Positions 8,560 to 17,164 of a DNA stretch of 47,673 bases are shown here, one piece after another; within the stretch, counting starts at the first letter, position 1, and each line of letters begins with the position of its first letter. The translations under genes were made by a program, and so were the position numbers. The stretch covers positions 1 through 47,673 of the forward strand of contig HF993149.1 in NCBI GenBank assembly GCA_000436795.1, given 5' to 3'. The notes beneath the pieces were generated by a model. It saw nothing but the letters and a program-made list of their open reading frames with translations, did no database searches and was not told where the DNA came from. Source of the stretch: Bacteroides sp. CAG:1076 (lineage in GTDB: Bacteria; Bacteroidota; Bacteroidia; Bacteroidales; Bacteroidaceae).

Positions 8560-9282
8560 ATGGAAAAGTTTAAAGTTATCATTGTAGAAGACGTCAAACT
8601 GGAATTGAAAGGTACGGAAGAAATTTTCCGTCACGAGATACCCAATGCTGAGGTTATAGGTACTGCTATGACCGAAGCCGAGTTCTGGGCGTTGCTGGAG
8701 CAGCATACTCCCGACCTGGTTTTGCTCGATTTGGGATTGGGAGGTTCGACAACAATCGGAGTCGATATCTGTGCGCGTCTGCATCGGGAACGGCCGGAAC
8801 TGAAGGTGCTGATTTTTACAGGCGAAGTTCTGAACGAAAAGTTGTGGGTAGATGCACTGAATGCAGGGGCAGACGGAATCATTCTGAAGACAGGCGAACT
8901 GCTGACTGCTACCGATGTGGAGGCTGTAATGGCAGGCAAGAAATTAGTGTTCAACTATCCGATACTGGAAAAGATAGTAGAACGCTTTAAAAAATCGGTA
9001 GAAGTGGAGATGCGCCGTCAGGAAGCTATCATCGATTATGACATCGATGAATACGACGAACGTCTGCTTCGTCATCTGGCATTGGGTTATACCAAGGAAA
9101 TGATAACCAATCTGAAAGCAATGCCTTTTGGAGTAAAGTCGATAGAAAAGCGCCAGAACGAACTGGTGAACCGTTTGTTTCGTCCCGAAGAACGCACGGG
9201 TGTAAACGCCTGTCGTCTGGTTACACGGGCTTTCGAATTGAGAATTTTGGATATCGATAACCTTGAACCGGATGATGAATAA
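8560..9282 (+). CDS. Response regulator with REC domain and LuxR-like C-terminal DNA-binding region
   Basis: The N-terminal receiver domain (about 1-125) has the acidic pair Glu10-Asp11, phospho-acceptor Asp57 in LVLLDLGLG, the switch Thr87 (LIFTGE) and Lys110 (IILKTG). After a charged linker, residues about 170-215 (ERLLRHLALGYTKEMI... then KSIEKRQNELVNRLF) look like a LuxR/NarL-type helix-turn-helix with diverged sequence. This organisation resembles Bacteroidetes regulators partnered with DUF5112/5113-type kinases. It lies 15 nt after the kinase and its 3' end overlaps the next gene, so the three are one transcription unit and this is the kinase's obvious partner. Its targets are not visible. 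Confidence 0.85.
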   Translation: MEKFKVIIVEDVKLELKGTEEIFRHEIPNAEVIGTAMTEAEFWALLEQHTPDLVLLDLGLGGSTTIGVDICARLHRERPELKVLIFTGEVLNEKLWVDALNAGADGIILKTGELLTATDVEAVMAGKKLVFNYPILEKIVERFKKSVEVEMRRQEAIIDYDIDEYDERLLRHLALGYTKEMITNLKAMPFGVKSIEKRQNELVNRLFRPEERTGVNACRLVTRAFELRILDIDNLEPDDE

Positions 9283-9976
9283 GCGTTTTCTTCACCCTGC
9301 TACGGTATTTTTCCTGCTCACCCTGGTGGTCGCCCTGCTTTCGTGGGTAGGAAGTATCTATGGCTGGTCGGGCGTACAGAGTCTGATCAGCGCGGAGGGG
9401 CTGCGCTGGAAGCTCAGAAATGTAGGCGACGGATTGCTGGAGGCTCCATTTTTCGGCGATATCTTGCTGCTGTCTTTTGGCGTGGGGTTGTGTCTGCACT
9501 CCGGCTTTTGGGAAGCCGTCAGAGGCGTACTGTTCCGTGGCAGGAAACTTTCCCGTAAGGAGAAACGTTCTTTATGGCTGAGTCTGAGTGTCGGTATGGT
9601 TTATGTACTGGTGGTATTGTTTCTGGCACTGGGGCCATGGGGAGTTGTGCGCAGCATTACCGGCGAGTTGAAGAACTCTCCTCTGGCAGAAGGTGTCAGT
9701 TACCTGTTGTCATTGGGACTGGGAATTACGGCTATGATATACGGTTATGCTGTCGATTTATATCGCACCGACAGGGATATTATCCGGGGCATGTCGTACA
9801 GTGTTGTGCGGTTTTCCGGCTATTGCGTGACATTGTTCTTTGTTGTCCAGTTGTTTACTTCATTACATTATACCGGGCTGGATACTTTCTTTGGAATTTC
9901 ACTCCAGTGGTATCGGGTTCTTTATGCATTGTGCTGCCTGCTTCCGCTGTTTCTTCGGAAAAGTAAATTCGAATAG
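9272..9976 (+). CDS. Shortened AbgT-like membrane protein
   Basis: A hydrophobic protein of about 234 residues with roughly six membrane segments. Its N-terminus (HPATVFFLLTLVVALLSW) and a later stretch (RSITGELKNSP, then DRDIIRGMS and FVVQLF) resemble segments of the AbgT p-aminobenzoyl-glutamate transporter family, which is normally about 500 residues. The middle and C-terminal transport halves appear to be missing or reduced. The start is ATG 9272 or 9275, overlapping the end of the response-regulator gene by 8-11 nt, which suggests translational coupling; an upstream TTG at 9263 is less likely. Being in the same operon as a sensor kinase, it may be a membrane accessory rather than a transporter. 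The AbgT relation is judged by eye only. Confidence 0.6.
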   Translation: MMNKRFLHPATVFFLLTLVVALLSWVGSIYGWSGVQSLISAEGLRWKLRNVGDGLLEAPFFGDILLLSFGVGLCLHSGFWEAVRGVLFRGRKLSRKEKRSLWLSLSVGMVYVLVVLFLALGPWGVVRSITGELKNSPLAEGVSYLLSLGLGITAMIYGYAVDLYRTDRDIIRGMSYSVVRFSGYCVTLFFVVQLFTSLHYTGLDTFFGISLQWYRVLYALCCLLPLFLRKSKFE

Positions 9977-10002
9977 CATTCGGAAGAATCTGCTTCAATT
10001 TG

Positions 10003-10033
10003 TTTGCCTTTCGAATTTAATGGGCTATCTTTG
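10003..10033 (+). promoter_or_regulatory. Consensus promoter of the TlpA-like gene
   Basis: TTTG (10003-10006), a 19-nt spacer and TATCTTTG (10026-10033) match the Bacteroides consensus fully. Confidence 0.75.
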
Positions 10034-10065
10034 CCGCCAATCTAACTATTTATTTTTACACTATT

Positions 10066-11166
10066 ATGAAGAAATTATTATTGATGGCAACTGCCGGACT
10101 GCTGGCATTTGCTTCTTGTCAAGAAAAAGCAGGGTATACTATCAAAGGTACTATCGAAGGTGTAGCCGAAGGTGATACCGTTTACTTGCAGGACTTTGTC
10201 GATGGTGGACTGGTTAAAATGGATTCTGCTGTTGTAAAAGGTGGAGCTTTCGAATTTAAAGGTACTCCCGATTCTGTAACTGTAAGCCGTTATGTGACTT
10301 ATATGAAGAACGGACAGCGCATGACTGCGATGGTCTTTATTGAAAAGGGTAATATCAGCCTGAATATGAGCGCTAAATCGAATAAAGTTGCGGGAACAGC
10401 ATGCAACGATGCATATCAGCAGTTTATGGATAAGTTCGTAGCAATCAATCAGGAGATGTCGGACTTGTATCAGAAGGCTCAGACAGATACAACACTGACC
10501 GAAGAACAGCGTAAGGATTTGGAAAAGCAGTTGGCAGAAAAAGACAGCCTCGGTACCGAAATGGTTTACAATTCTATTTCGGCAAATATCAATAATCTGG
10601 TTGGTGTACAGTTGCTTACTTCGTATGCCAATGCGTTCGAAACTGCTAAGGTTAAAGCATTGCTGGACAAGGTTCCGGCTGCATACAGCAACGACAAGGA
10701 TATCGTAGCATTGAAAGAACATATTGCTACTGTCGAAAAAACAGAAGTAGGCCAGAAGTTTATTGACTTCACAATGAATACTCCGGAAGGCAATGAAGTG
10801 AAATTGTCCGACTTCATCGCTCAGAATAAGCTGACACTGATTGATTTCTGGGCCAGCTGGTGTGGCCCTTGCCGTGCCGAAATGCCGAATGTGGTAGCTG
10901 CATACAACGAATACAAGGCTAAAGGTTTTGGTATTGTAGGCGTATCGCTGGATAATAATGTAGAAGCATGGAAGAAAGCTATCAAGGATTTGAACATCAC
11001 ATGGGCACAGATGTCCGACCTGAAAGGATGGGATTGCGAAGGTGCTAAACTGTATGGTGTACGTGCTATTCCTGCAACTGTATTGGTTGACCAGCAGGGA
11101 ACAATTGTTGCTCGCAACCTGCGTGGTGAGGAACTGGCTGCCAAACTGGGAGAACTCTTGAAATAA
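10066..11166 (+). CDS. DUF4369/TlpA-family thiol-disulfide oxidoreductase lipoprotein
   Basis: A 366-residue periplasmic or outer-membrane-facing lipoprotein. The signal peptide MKKLLLMATAGLLAFASC gives lipobox Cys18. Residues about 22-130 form the beta-rich DUF4369 domain (YTIKGTIEG, GDTVYLQDF, FEFKG), then comes a helical, Lys/Glu-rich linker, and residues about 230-366 are a thioredoxin-fold TlpA/ResA domain. Its active site DFWASWCGPC has Cys266/Cys269, and the cis-Pro segment is RAIPATVLVD. It is monocistronic under a consensus promoter. Such proteins reduce or isomerise periplasmic disulfides; the partner is unknown. No cytochrome maturation gene is adjacent (the ResB-CcsA fusion is about 20 kb away). 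Confidence 0.9.
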   Translation: MKKLLLMATAGLLAFASCQEKAGYTIKGTIEGVAEGDTVYLQDFVDGGLVKMDSAVVKGGAFEFKGTPDSVTVSRYVTYMKNGQRMTAMVFIEKGNISLNMSAKSNKVAGTACNDAYQQFMDKFVAINQEMSDLYQKAQTDTTLTEEQRKDLEKQLAEKDSLGTEMVYNSISANINNLVGVQLLTSYANAFETAKVKALLDKVPAAYSNDKDIVALKEHIATVEKTEVGQKFIDFTMNTPEGNEVKLSDFIAQNKLTLIDFWASWCGPCRAEMPNVVAAYNEYKAKGFGIVGVSLDNNVEAWKKAIKDLNITWAQMSDLKGWDCEGAKLYGVRAIPATVLVDQQGTIVARNLRGEELAAKLGELLK

Positions 11167-11176
11167 TAAATATTAT

Positions 11177-11261
11177 TTTACCCCCTTTGTGAAATTTCCG
11201 TCCGGAGTCTTGCTCTGATTTTTAAGAGGCAGGAATGGAGAAAAATCGCAAAGGGGGTAAA
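11177..11261. repeat. Inverted repeat with C5/G5 core downstream of the TlpA-like gene
   Basis: TTTACCCCCTTTG (11177-11189) is the exact reverse complement of CAAAGGGGGTAAA (11249-11261), with about 59 nt between them. It begins 10 nt after the stop codon and could fold in the mRNA 3' end. No T-tract follows directly, so it is not a classic terminator. Confidence 0.6.
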
Positions 11262-11308
11262 TTGTGTCCCGACGTTTCTTGAAACATCTGCGGAAGGGGA
11301 TAAAAAAA

Positions 11309-11396
11309 TCCGCTGACATTTCTTAAAAATTTGTACAAAAGAAATAATTTTTTGTACAAATTTTCGGAAGGATGTCAGCGGGTTTTATTTTTTTAT
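11309..11396. terminator. Long hairpin with paired GTAC palindromes, between convergent genes
   Basis: The outer arms CCGCTGACAT (11310-11319) and ATGTCAGCGG (11372-11381) enclose AAATTTGTACAAAA and TTTTTTGTACAAATTTT, which also pair with each other. A T-rich stretch follows at 11383-11394. It lies between the TlpA-like gene and fabD, so it may end one or both transcripts. The inner GTAC units recur elsewhere in the window. Confidence 0.65.
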
Positions 11397-11409
11397 GCCG
11401 TCAGGCAGG

Positions 11410-12297
11410 TTATGCTATGCCGTGAGCATTGACTTCTTTGTTTATCTTTTTGATAAGTCCCTGAAGAACAGCACCCGGACCGCATTCGATGAATTCAGTT
11501 GCTCCATCGGCAATCATGTTCTGTACAGTCTGTGTCCAGCGTACAGAAGCAGTCAGCTGTGCTACCAGATTCGACTTGATTTCGGCCGGATCAGTATGCG
11601 GTTTAGCATCTACGTTCTGGTAAATAGGACACTTTGGTGTGTGAAATTCAGTAGCCTTAATAGCAGCTTCCAGCTCTACTTTGGCAGGATTCATCAGCGG
11701 AGAGTGGAAAGCACCACCTACCTTCAGAGGCAATGCACGTTTAGCACCGGCAGCTTTCATCAGTTCGCAAGCCTTGTTGATGCCTTCTATTGAACCCGAA
11801 ATAACAATCTGTCCCGGGCAGTTGAAGTTGGCAGCTACACAAGTTTCACCTTCAGCGCTGACCTGTGCGCAGATTTCTTCCACCTTTTCATCAGGCAGTG
11901 CGATGATGGCAGCCATTGTAGAGGGTTGCATTTCACAAGCCTTTTGCATGGCCATGGCACGTGCGTATACCAGTTTCAAACCGTCTTCGAACGACAAAGC
12001 ACCGGCCGCTACAAGTGCAGAAAATTCTCCCAGAGAATGTCCTGCTGTCATCTCGGGCTTGAAGTCTTCGCCCATGCAAAGAGCCGAAATGACTGAGTGA
12101 AGGAATACGGCAGGCTGGGTAACTTTTGTCTGGCGCAGGTCTTCGTCTGTGCCGTTGAACATAATGTCGGTAATGCGGTAGCCTAAAATATCGTTTGCTT
12201 TCTCGAATAATTCTTTTGCCAGCGCTGAGTTTTCGTAGAGGTCTTTGCCCATTCCTACGAATTGCGCACCCTGTCCGGGGAATACAAATGCTTTCAT
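11410..12297 (-). CDS. fabD: Malonyl-CoA:ACP transacylase
   Basis: This 295-residue cytosolic enzyme moves malonyl from CoA to acyl carrier protein to feed fatty-acid elongation. It has the oxyanion/N-terminal motif FVFPGQGAQFVGMG, the nucleophile elbow TAGHSLGEFSAL (Ser88), Arg114 in YARAMAMQ that holds the malonyl carboxylate, and the catalytic His199 in GGAFHSPLM. Length matches bacterial FabD. It is transcribed from a -7 element at 12328-12335; thiD lies upstream on the same strand but with its own promoter. It is followed by the GTAC-type hairpin. Confidence 0.95.
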   Translation of the reverse strand: MKAFVFPGQGAQFVGMGKDLYENSALAKELFEKANDILGYRITDIMFNGTDEDLRQTKVTQPAVFLHSVISALCMGEDFKPEMTAGHSLGEFSALVAAGALSFEDGLKLVYARAMAMQKACEMQPSTMAAIIALPDEKVEEICAQVSAEGETCVAANFNCPGQIVISGSIEGINKACELMKAAGAKRALPLKVGGAFHSPLMNPAKVELEAAIKATEFHTPKCPIYQNVDAKPHTDPAEIKSNLVAQLTASVRWTQTVQNMIADGATEFIECGPGAVLQGLIKKINKEVNAHGIA

Positions 12298-12327
12298 AAA
12301 TTTATTTTTGAATTAAGTTATTAATGA

Positions 12328-12335
12328 CAAAGGTA
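12328..12335 (-). promoter_or_regulatory. -7 element of fabD
   Basis: CAAAGGTA on the plus strand is TACCTTTG on the minus strand, 31 nt before the fabD ATG. Confidence 0.6.
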
Positions 12336-12367
12336 ATGATTTATTTTAGAATTCTGCTTGTTTCGGT

Positions 12368-13198
12368 TTAATCTTCATCGTAAATGTGCATCGGAACGGG
12401 AGAGTGAAAATGATTCAGCGGTCCGTGTCCTTCGCCGATGTGTATGTCTTTCCCTGAGAGAATGCCTTGATATACGTATGCTTTGGCAAGACGTACAGCT
12501 TCGGTCATGTTGTGTCCCAAAGCCAGATAGGTGGCAATGGCGGAAGAAAGTGTGCATCCGGTGCCGTGGGTATTGTGACTTTCTACCTTATCGGCTGTGA
12601 ACAGATGTGGCTCAGCTTCGTTTTCGATTTGCAGAACATCGCACATGCCGCCGTTTTCCAGATGTCCTCCTTTTACCAGTACGGCGTGACAACCATAATG
12701 CAAAAGGTCGCGCGAGGCAGTTTTCATTGTTTCAATATCGGGAATTGGCATTCCTGTCAGCACTTCGGCTTCGCGCAGATTGGGAGTGATGAGGGTGGAC
12801 AGGGGCATAAGCTGGGAAGTAATGGCTTCTATTGCTTCGTCTTCCATGAGCTTACATCCGCTGGTCGATACCATAACCGGATCGAAAACGACAAATTCCG
12901 GCTTGTATGTCTGCAGGGATTCGGCTATAACCTTTACAATATTTACATCGTTTATCATGCCGATTTTTATGGCGCGTGGGCGTATGTCTGTCATAACGGC
13001 TTCAATCTGTCCCTTTACGTAACTGGCAGGAACAGGGTGGATGCCCGTTACTCCGCATGTGTTTTGTACGGTAATGGCGGTGATGGCGCTGGCTGCATAA
13101 GCCCCCAGTGCTGAAATGGTCTTGATGTCTGCCTGAATGCCGGCCCCTCCGCTACAGTCTGAACCGGCAATGGTAAGTACACAAGGGTAATGTTTCAT
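12368..13198 (-). CDS. thiD: Bifunctional HMP/HMP-phosphate kinase (thiamin biosynthesis)
   Basis: This 276-residue ribokinase-fold enzyme phosphorylates hydroxymethylpyrimidine and its monophosphate for thiamin synthesis. Visible motifs are LTIAGSDCSGGAGIQADIK at the N-terminus (substrate binding), KIGMI, VFDPVMVSTSG, and the ATP/anion-hole segment THGTGCTLSSAIA with the catalytic Asp/Cys region near 213-221. The residues after about 255 (GEGHGPLNH) are typical of ThiD ends. No thiamin-pyrophosphate riboswitch is recognisable between its promoter and the start codon, and no other thi genes are close, so it seems a stand-alone salvage copy. Confidence 0.93.
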   Translation of the reverse strand: MKHYPCVLTIAGSDCSGGAGIQADIKTISALGAYAASAITAITVQNTCGVTGIHPVPASYVKGQIEAVMTDIRPRAIKIGMINDVNIVKVIAESLQTYKPEFVVFDPVMVSTSGCKLMEDEAIEAITSQLMPLSTLITPNLREAEVLTGMPIPDIETMKTASRDLLHYGCHAVLVKGGHLENGGMCDVLQIENEAEPHLFTADKVESHNTHGTGCTLSSAIATYLALGHNMTEAVRLAKAYVYQGILSGKDIHIGEGHGPLNHFHSPVPMHIYDED

Positions 13199-13225
13199 AT
13201 CTTACATTATTACAGTTGTTTGCTA

Positions 13226-13233
13226 CAAAGATA
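13226..13233 (-). promoter_or_regulatory. -7 element of thiD
   Basis: CAAAGATA on the plus strand is TATCTTTG on the minus strand, 28 nt before the thiD ATG. Confidence 0.6.
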
Positions 13234-13290
13234 AGAAACTAATTTAAATGTGCTTTCCCCGCAGGTGAAAATTGCTCTTTTACCTTTTCG

Positions 13291-13328
13291 TATATCGTAC
13301 AATAATACATTAATTATATATCGTATAA
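13291..13328 (+). promoter_or_regulatory. Direct repeat TATATCGTAYAA, candidate operator of the xylose regulator
   Basis: TATATCGTACAA (13291-13302) and TATATCGTATAA (13317-13328) are direct repeats whose starts are 26 bp apart, in the AT-rich region between thiD and the Nudix regulator. Spacing of about 2.5 helical turns suits a regulator binding one face of DNA. The function is inferred from position. Confidence 0.4.
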
Positions 13329-13414
13329 AGTATGAAATCTATTTATTTGTGGAATAATGTTTTATAACATGATAAATATTGCTATATTTTTGAATAACGA
13401 ATGAGAAAACTACT

Positions 13415-13422
13415 TATATTTG
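13415..13422 (+). promoter_or_regulatory. -7 element of the xylose operon
   Basis: TATATTTG matches TAnnTTTG and lies 23 nt before ATG 13446. An ATG at 13401 lies upstream of this element and so cannot be the main start. Confidence 0.6.
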
Positions 13423-13445
13423 CATTGTCAAAAGAAAAAGAAGAT

Positions 13446-14186
13446 ATGGAAACTCAAACCGGAAATAACCTTATAATCGATGTACATGTGTCGGTGGATT
13501 GCGTGCTGATTGGCTTCGATGGAGAACAGTTTCGCGTTTTGCTGGTGCGTCAGATTGGCAAGCAAACCGACGGTGAGTTTAATGACTTGAAGCTTCCGGG
13601 CAGTTTGATTTATGCGGATGAGGACCTTGATGAGGCTGCAAAACGAGTACTGAACGAGTTGACCGGCTTGAAGAACATAAAGATGAGCCAGTTTAAGGCT
13701 TATGGATCAAAGGATCGTACTTCGAATCCTAAGGATGTGTTGTGGTTGGAACGTTTCCATCGCATTACAGACAATAAGGTGGGCAGAATTGTAACAATTG
13801 CATATCTCTCTTTGCTCAAGATAGATCAGCGTAACCGACAGTTGACTGATACGTATGATGCTTGCTGGACTCCGGTTTCGGAGGTGAAGACGCTGGCGTT
13901 CGACCATATTCAGATTTTTCATGATGCACTGACGTATATTCGCCATTATGTGGAAACAAATCCTTCGGTCATGTTCGATCTTCTGCCGAGAAAGTTTACT
14001 GCGGCTCAGCTTCGCATATTATATCAACTGGTGTACGACAAGGAGTTCGATATCCGGAATTTCCATAAAAAAATAGCGTTGATGCCTTATGTTGTGCCGA
14101 TGGAAGAAAAAGAAAAAGGTGTTCGTCACCGCGCAGCACGATATTACAAGTTTGACAGAACGATTTATAATAAACTGAAAAAATAA
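13446..14186 (+). CDS. Nudix-related transcriptional regulator (NrtR/AraR-type) of xylose use
   Basis: A 246-residue protein. Residues about 10-150 form a Nudix-like fold (DVHVSVDCVLIGFDG, KLPGSLIYADEDLDEAAKR), and about 170-246 form the winged-helix domain of NrtR-type regulators (FTAAQLRILYQLVYDKEFDIRNF, then HRAARYYKFD). The Nudix box is degenerate: the REUxEE core reads RVLNEL, so hydrolase activity is unlikely and the domain probably binds a sugar ligand. It is 12 nt upstream of xylB in the same direction, which makes xylose/xylulose-responsive control of this operon the natural reading. Related Bacteroides regulators control arabinose genes. The start was set by the promoter at 13415-13422. 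Confidence 0.85.
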   Translation: METQTGNNLIIDVHVSVDCVLIGFDGEQFRVLLVRQIGKQTDGEFNDLKLPGSLIYADEDLDEAAKRVLNELTGLKNIKMSQFKAYGSKDRTSNPKDVLWLERFHRITDNKVGRIVTIAYLSLLKIDQRNRQLTDTYDACWTPVSEVKTLAFDHIQIFHDALTYIRHYVETNPSVMFDLLPRKFTAAQLRILYQLVYDKEFDIRNFHKKIALMPYVVPMEEKEKGVRHRAARYYKFDRTIYNKLKK

Positions 14187-14198
14187 AATATCAGAATT

Positions 14199-15680
14199 AT
14201 GTATTTGTTAGGTTATGATATAGGTAGCTCTTCGGTAAAGGCCAGTCTGGTTAATTCCGAAACAGGTAAATGCGTAGCTTCTGCTTTCTATCCGAAAACG
14301 GAAGCGGAAATTATTGCTGTACATCCCGGATGGGCTGAACAGAAACCGGAAATGTGGTGGGCAAACCTGAAGCTGGCTACGGAAGATGTTATGAATGCAA
14401 GTGGAGTGCGCAAGGAAGATGTTGCAGCTATCGGAATCTCTTATCAGATGCACGGCCTGGTATGTGTGGATAAGAATCAGAAGGTACTTCGTCCGGCAAT
14501 CATCTGGTGCGATTCTCGTGCCGTTCCGTACGGGGAAAAGGCTTTCCATTCGCTGGGTGAAGAAGTGTGCCTTTCTCACTTGCTTAATTCTCCGGGTAAC
14601 TTTACTGCATCGAAACTTGCGTGGGTAAAGGAGAACGAACCGGAAATTTATGCTAAGATTGATAAGATTATGCTCCCGGGCGATTATATCGCCATGAAGC
14701 TGACCGGTGAGGTTTGTACCACAGTATCCGGACTTTCGGAAGGTATGTTCTGGGATTTCAAGAACAACCAAGTGGCTAAGTTCCTGATGGAATATTACGG
14801 ATTCGACAATTCGCTGATAGCAGATATCAAGCCGACTTTCTCCGAACAGGGACGTGTAACTGCCATTGCTGCAGCAGAGTTGGGATTGAAGGAAGGTACT
14901 CCTGTAACTTACCGAGCTGGCGACCAGCCGAATAATGCTTTGTCGCTGAATGTGTTCAATCCGGGTGAAATCGCTTCTACTGCCGGAACTTCGGGCGTAG
15001 TATATGGCGTGAATGGTGCAGTAAACTATGATCCGAAATCGCGCGTCAATACATTTGCTCATGTAAATCATACAGCGGAACAGACTCGTTTGGGAGTGTT
15101 GCTCTGTATCAACGGAACAGGTATCCTGAATTCATGGGTGAAACGTACGGTTGTGCCTGCAGGCGTTTCGTACGCCGAGATGAACGAGCTGGCTGCTCAG
15201 GCTCCCATTGGTGCCGGCGGCATCAGTATTTTGCCTTTTGGCAATGGGGCTGAGCGTATGCTGCAAAATCAGGAAACAGGATGTTCTATCAATGGAATCA
15301 ATTTCAACCTGCATACACGTAACCATATTATCCGTGCTGCTCAGGAGGGTATTGTGTTCTCTTTCAAATATGGTATCGATATTATGGAAGGTATGGGAAT
15401 GGACGTGCATAAAATTCATGCCGGACATGCCAATATGTTCCTGAGTCCGATATTCCGTAACACGCTGGCAGGGGTGACGGGAGCAACCATCGAACTGTAT
15501 GATACTGATGGTTCGGTAGGAGCAGCCAAAGGCGCAGGTATCGGAGCAGGTATCTATAAAGATAACAACGAAGCGTTTGCAACACTGGATAAACTGGCTG
15601 TCATTGAGCCGGATCTTGCCAACAAAGCTGCATACGAGGATGCTTATCAGCGCTGGCTTTCGTATATGAATAAAATTTAA
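14199..15680 (+). CDS. xylB: Xylulokinase
   Basis: This 493-residue FGGY-family kinase phosphorylates D-xylulose to xylulose 5-phosphate for the pentose phosphate pathway. N-terminal phosphate-binding loop LGYDIGSSSVKASLV (about 4-18), substrate region SYQMHGLV and CDSRA, the domain-2 motif RAGDQPNNALS, the adenosine-side loop TAGTSGVVYG, and a C-terminal AGHANMFLSPIFRNTLA segment are all present. Length is normal. It lies between the Nudix regulator (12 nt upstream) and xylA (90 nt downstream). Xylulokinase is preferred over other FGGY kinases because of xylA. Confidence 0.93.
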   Translation: MYLLGYDIGSSSVKASLVNSETGKCVASAFYPKTEAEIIAVHPGWAEQKPEMWWANLKLATEDVMNASGVRKEDVAAIGISYQMHGLVCVDKNQKVLRPAIIWCDSRAVPYGEKAFHSLGEEVCLSHLLNSPGNFTASKLAWVKENEPEIYAKIDKIMLPGDYIAMKLTGEVCTTVSGLSEGMFWDFKNNQVAKFLMEYYGFDNSLIADIKPTFSEQGRVTAIAAAELGLKEGTPVTYRAGDQPNNALSLNVFNPGEIASTAGTSGVVYGVNGAVNYDPKSRVNTFAHVNHTAEQTRLGVLLCINGTGILNSWVKRTVVPAGVSYAEMNELAAQAPIGAGGISILPFGNGAERMLQNQETGCSINGINFNLHTRNHIIRAAQEGIVFSFKYGIDIMEGMGMDVHKIHAGHANMFLSPIFRNTLAGVTGATIELYDTDGSVGAAKGAGIGAGIYKDNNEAFATLDKLAVIEPDLANKAAYEDAYQRWLSYMNKI

Positions 15681-15770
15681 TCTCCTTGTTTTTGTCTGAA
15701 AGCAGGCAGGACAAGAAGTCAAAATAAAAAAATAAATAATAAATCATTAACTTTTAAATAAAATAGAACT

Positions 15771-17087
15771 ATGGCAACAAAAGAGTATTTTCCCGGTATT
15801 GGTAAAATCAAATTCGAAGGTGTAGAAAGCAAAAATCCGATGGCTTTCCGTTATTACGATGCTGAAAGAGTGGTAATGGGCAAGAAGATGAAAGACTGGT
15901 TGAAGTTCTCTATGGCATGGTGGCATACATTGTGTGCTGAAGGTGGCGACCAGTTTGGTGGCGGTACCAAGAAATTCCCATGGAAAACTAATCCGGATAA
16001 ACTTCAGGCTGCAAAGGATAAAATGGATGCTGGTTTCGAATTTATGCAGAAAATGGGTATCGAATACTATTGTTTCCACGATGTAGACTTGTGCGACGAA
16101 GCTGATACTATTGAAGAATACGAAGCAAACTTAAAGGAAATTGTAGCTTACGCAAAACAGAAACAGGCTGAAACAGGTATCAAACTGTTGTGGGGTACTG
16201 CAAATGTCTTCGGTCATGCTCGTTATATGAACGGTGCTGCAACAAATCCTGATTTCGACGTTGTAGCTCGTGCGGCTGTTCAGATTAAGAATGCTATCGA
16301 TGCAACTATCGAACTGGGCGGTACTAACTATGTATTCTGGGGTGGACGTGAAGGTTACATGTCACTGTTGAATACAGATCAGAAGCGTGAAAAGGAACAT
16401 CTGGCACAGATGTTGACTATGGCTCGCGATTATGCTCGTGCAAAAGGATTTACAGGTACTTTCCTGGTTGAACCGAAACCGATGGAACCGACTAAACATC
16501 AGTACGATGTAGATACTGAAACAGTTATCGGATTCTTGAAAGCTCATAACTTGGATAAAGACTTTAAAGTAAATATCGAAGTGAACCACGCTACATTGGC
16601 AGGCCATACTTTCGAACACGAACTGGCTGTTGCTGTCGACAATGGTATGCTGGGTTCTATCGATGCTAACCGTGGTGACTATCAGAACGGATGGGATACA
16701 GACCAGTTCCCTATCGATAACTTCGAAATGACTCAGGCTATGATGCAGGTAATCCGTAACGGTGGCTTCGGCAACGGTGGTACTAACTTTGATGCCAAGA
16801 CTCGTCGTAACTCTACTGATCTGGAAGATATCTTTATCGCACATATCTCTGGTATGGATGTTATGGCTCATGCTTTGCTGAGCGCTGCTAAATTGCTGGA
16901 AGAATCTCCGTATAAGAAGATGCTGGCAGATCGTTATGCTTCATTCGATTCTGGTAAAGGTAAGGAATTTGAAGAAGGTAAGCTGACTCTGGAAGATGTT
17001 GTTGCTTATGCAAAAGCCAACGGCGAACCGAAACAGACAAGCGGAAAGCAGGAATTGTATGAGGCTATTGTAAATATGTATTGCTAA
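15771..17087 (+). CDS. xylA: Xylose isomerase
   Basis: This 438-residue TIM-barrel enzyme converts D-xylose to D-xylulose. Diagnostic motifs are FHDVDL (catalytic His region), [21 protein letters not shown] (metal-binding Glu), [15 protein letters not shown] (second metal site) and [17 protein letters not shown]. Its length and long N-terminus place it in the class II isomerases. It is last in the regulator-xylB-xylA unit and is followed by a strong terminator. No xylose transporter lies in this set, so uptake must be encoded elsewhere. Confidence 0.97.
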   Translation: MATKEYFPGIGKIKFEGVESKNPMAFRYYDAERVVMGKKMKDWLKFSMAWWHTLCAEGGDQFGGGTKKFPWKTNPDKLQAAKDKMDAGFEFMQKMGIEYYCFHDVDLCDEADTIEEYEANLKEIVAYAKQKQAETGIKLLWGTANVFGHARYMNGAATNPDFDVVARAAVQIKNAIDATIELGGTNYVFWGGREGYMSLLNTDQKREKEHLAQMLTMARDYARAKGFTGTFLVEPKPMEPTKHQYDVDTETVIGFLKAHNLDKDFKVNIEVNHATLAGHTFEHELAVAVDNGMLGSIDANRGDYQNGWDTDQFPIDNFEMTQAMMQVIRNGGFGNGGTNFDAKTRRNSTDLEDIFIAHISGMDVMAHALLSAAKLLEESPYKKMLADRYASFDSGKGKEFEEGKLTLEDVVAYAKANGEPKQTSGKQELYEAIVNMYC

Positions 17088-17113
17088 TAGGTTTTTATAA
17101 AACCATTCTCTTT

Positions 17114-17150
17114 ATCCCGGCTGATTTTTATCAGTCGGGATATTTTATTT
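17114..17150 (+). terminator. Terminator of the xylose operon
   Basis: ATCCCGGCTGAT and ATCAGTCGGGAT form a 12-bp stem with one mismatch/wobble around a T4 loop, followed by TATTTTATTTT. Confidence 0.85.
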
Positions 17151-17164
17151 TGTCAAAATAAAGC

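Noticed and set aside
10078..10722. Minus-strand open frame opposite the TlpA-like gene
   Set aside because: Translation shows no recognisable motif; the plus-strand gene has a signal peptide, DUF4369 and WCGPC.
12467..13114. Plus-strand open frame opposite thiD
   Set aside because: Shadow of thiD; no homology or start-site support.
13199..13260. TPP riboswitch ahead of thiD
   Set aside because: The leader is only about 20 nt and lacks the conserved CTGAGA and related thi-box words, so no riboswitch can be supported.
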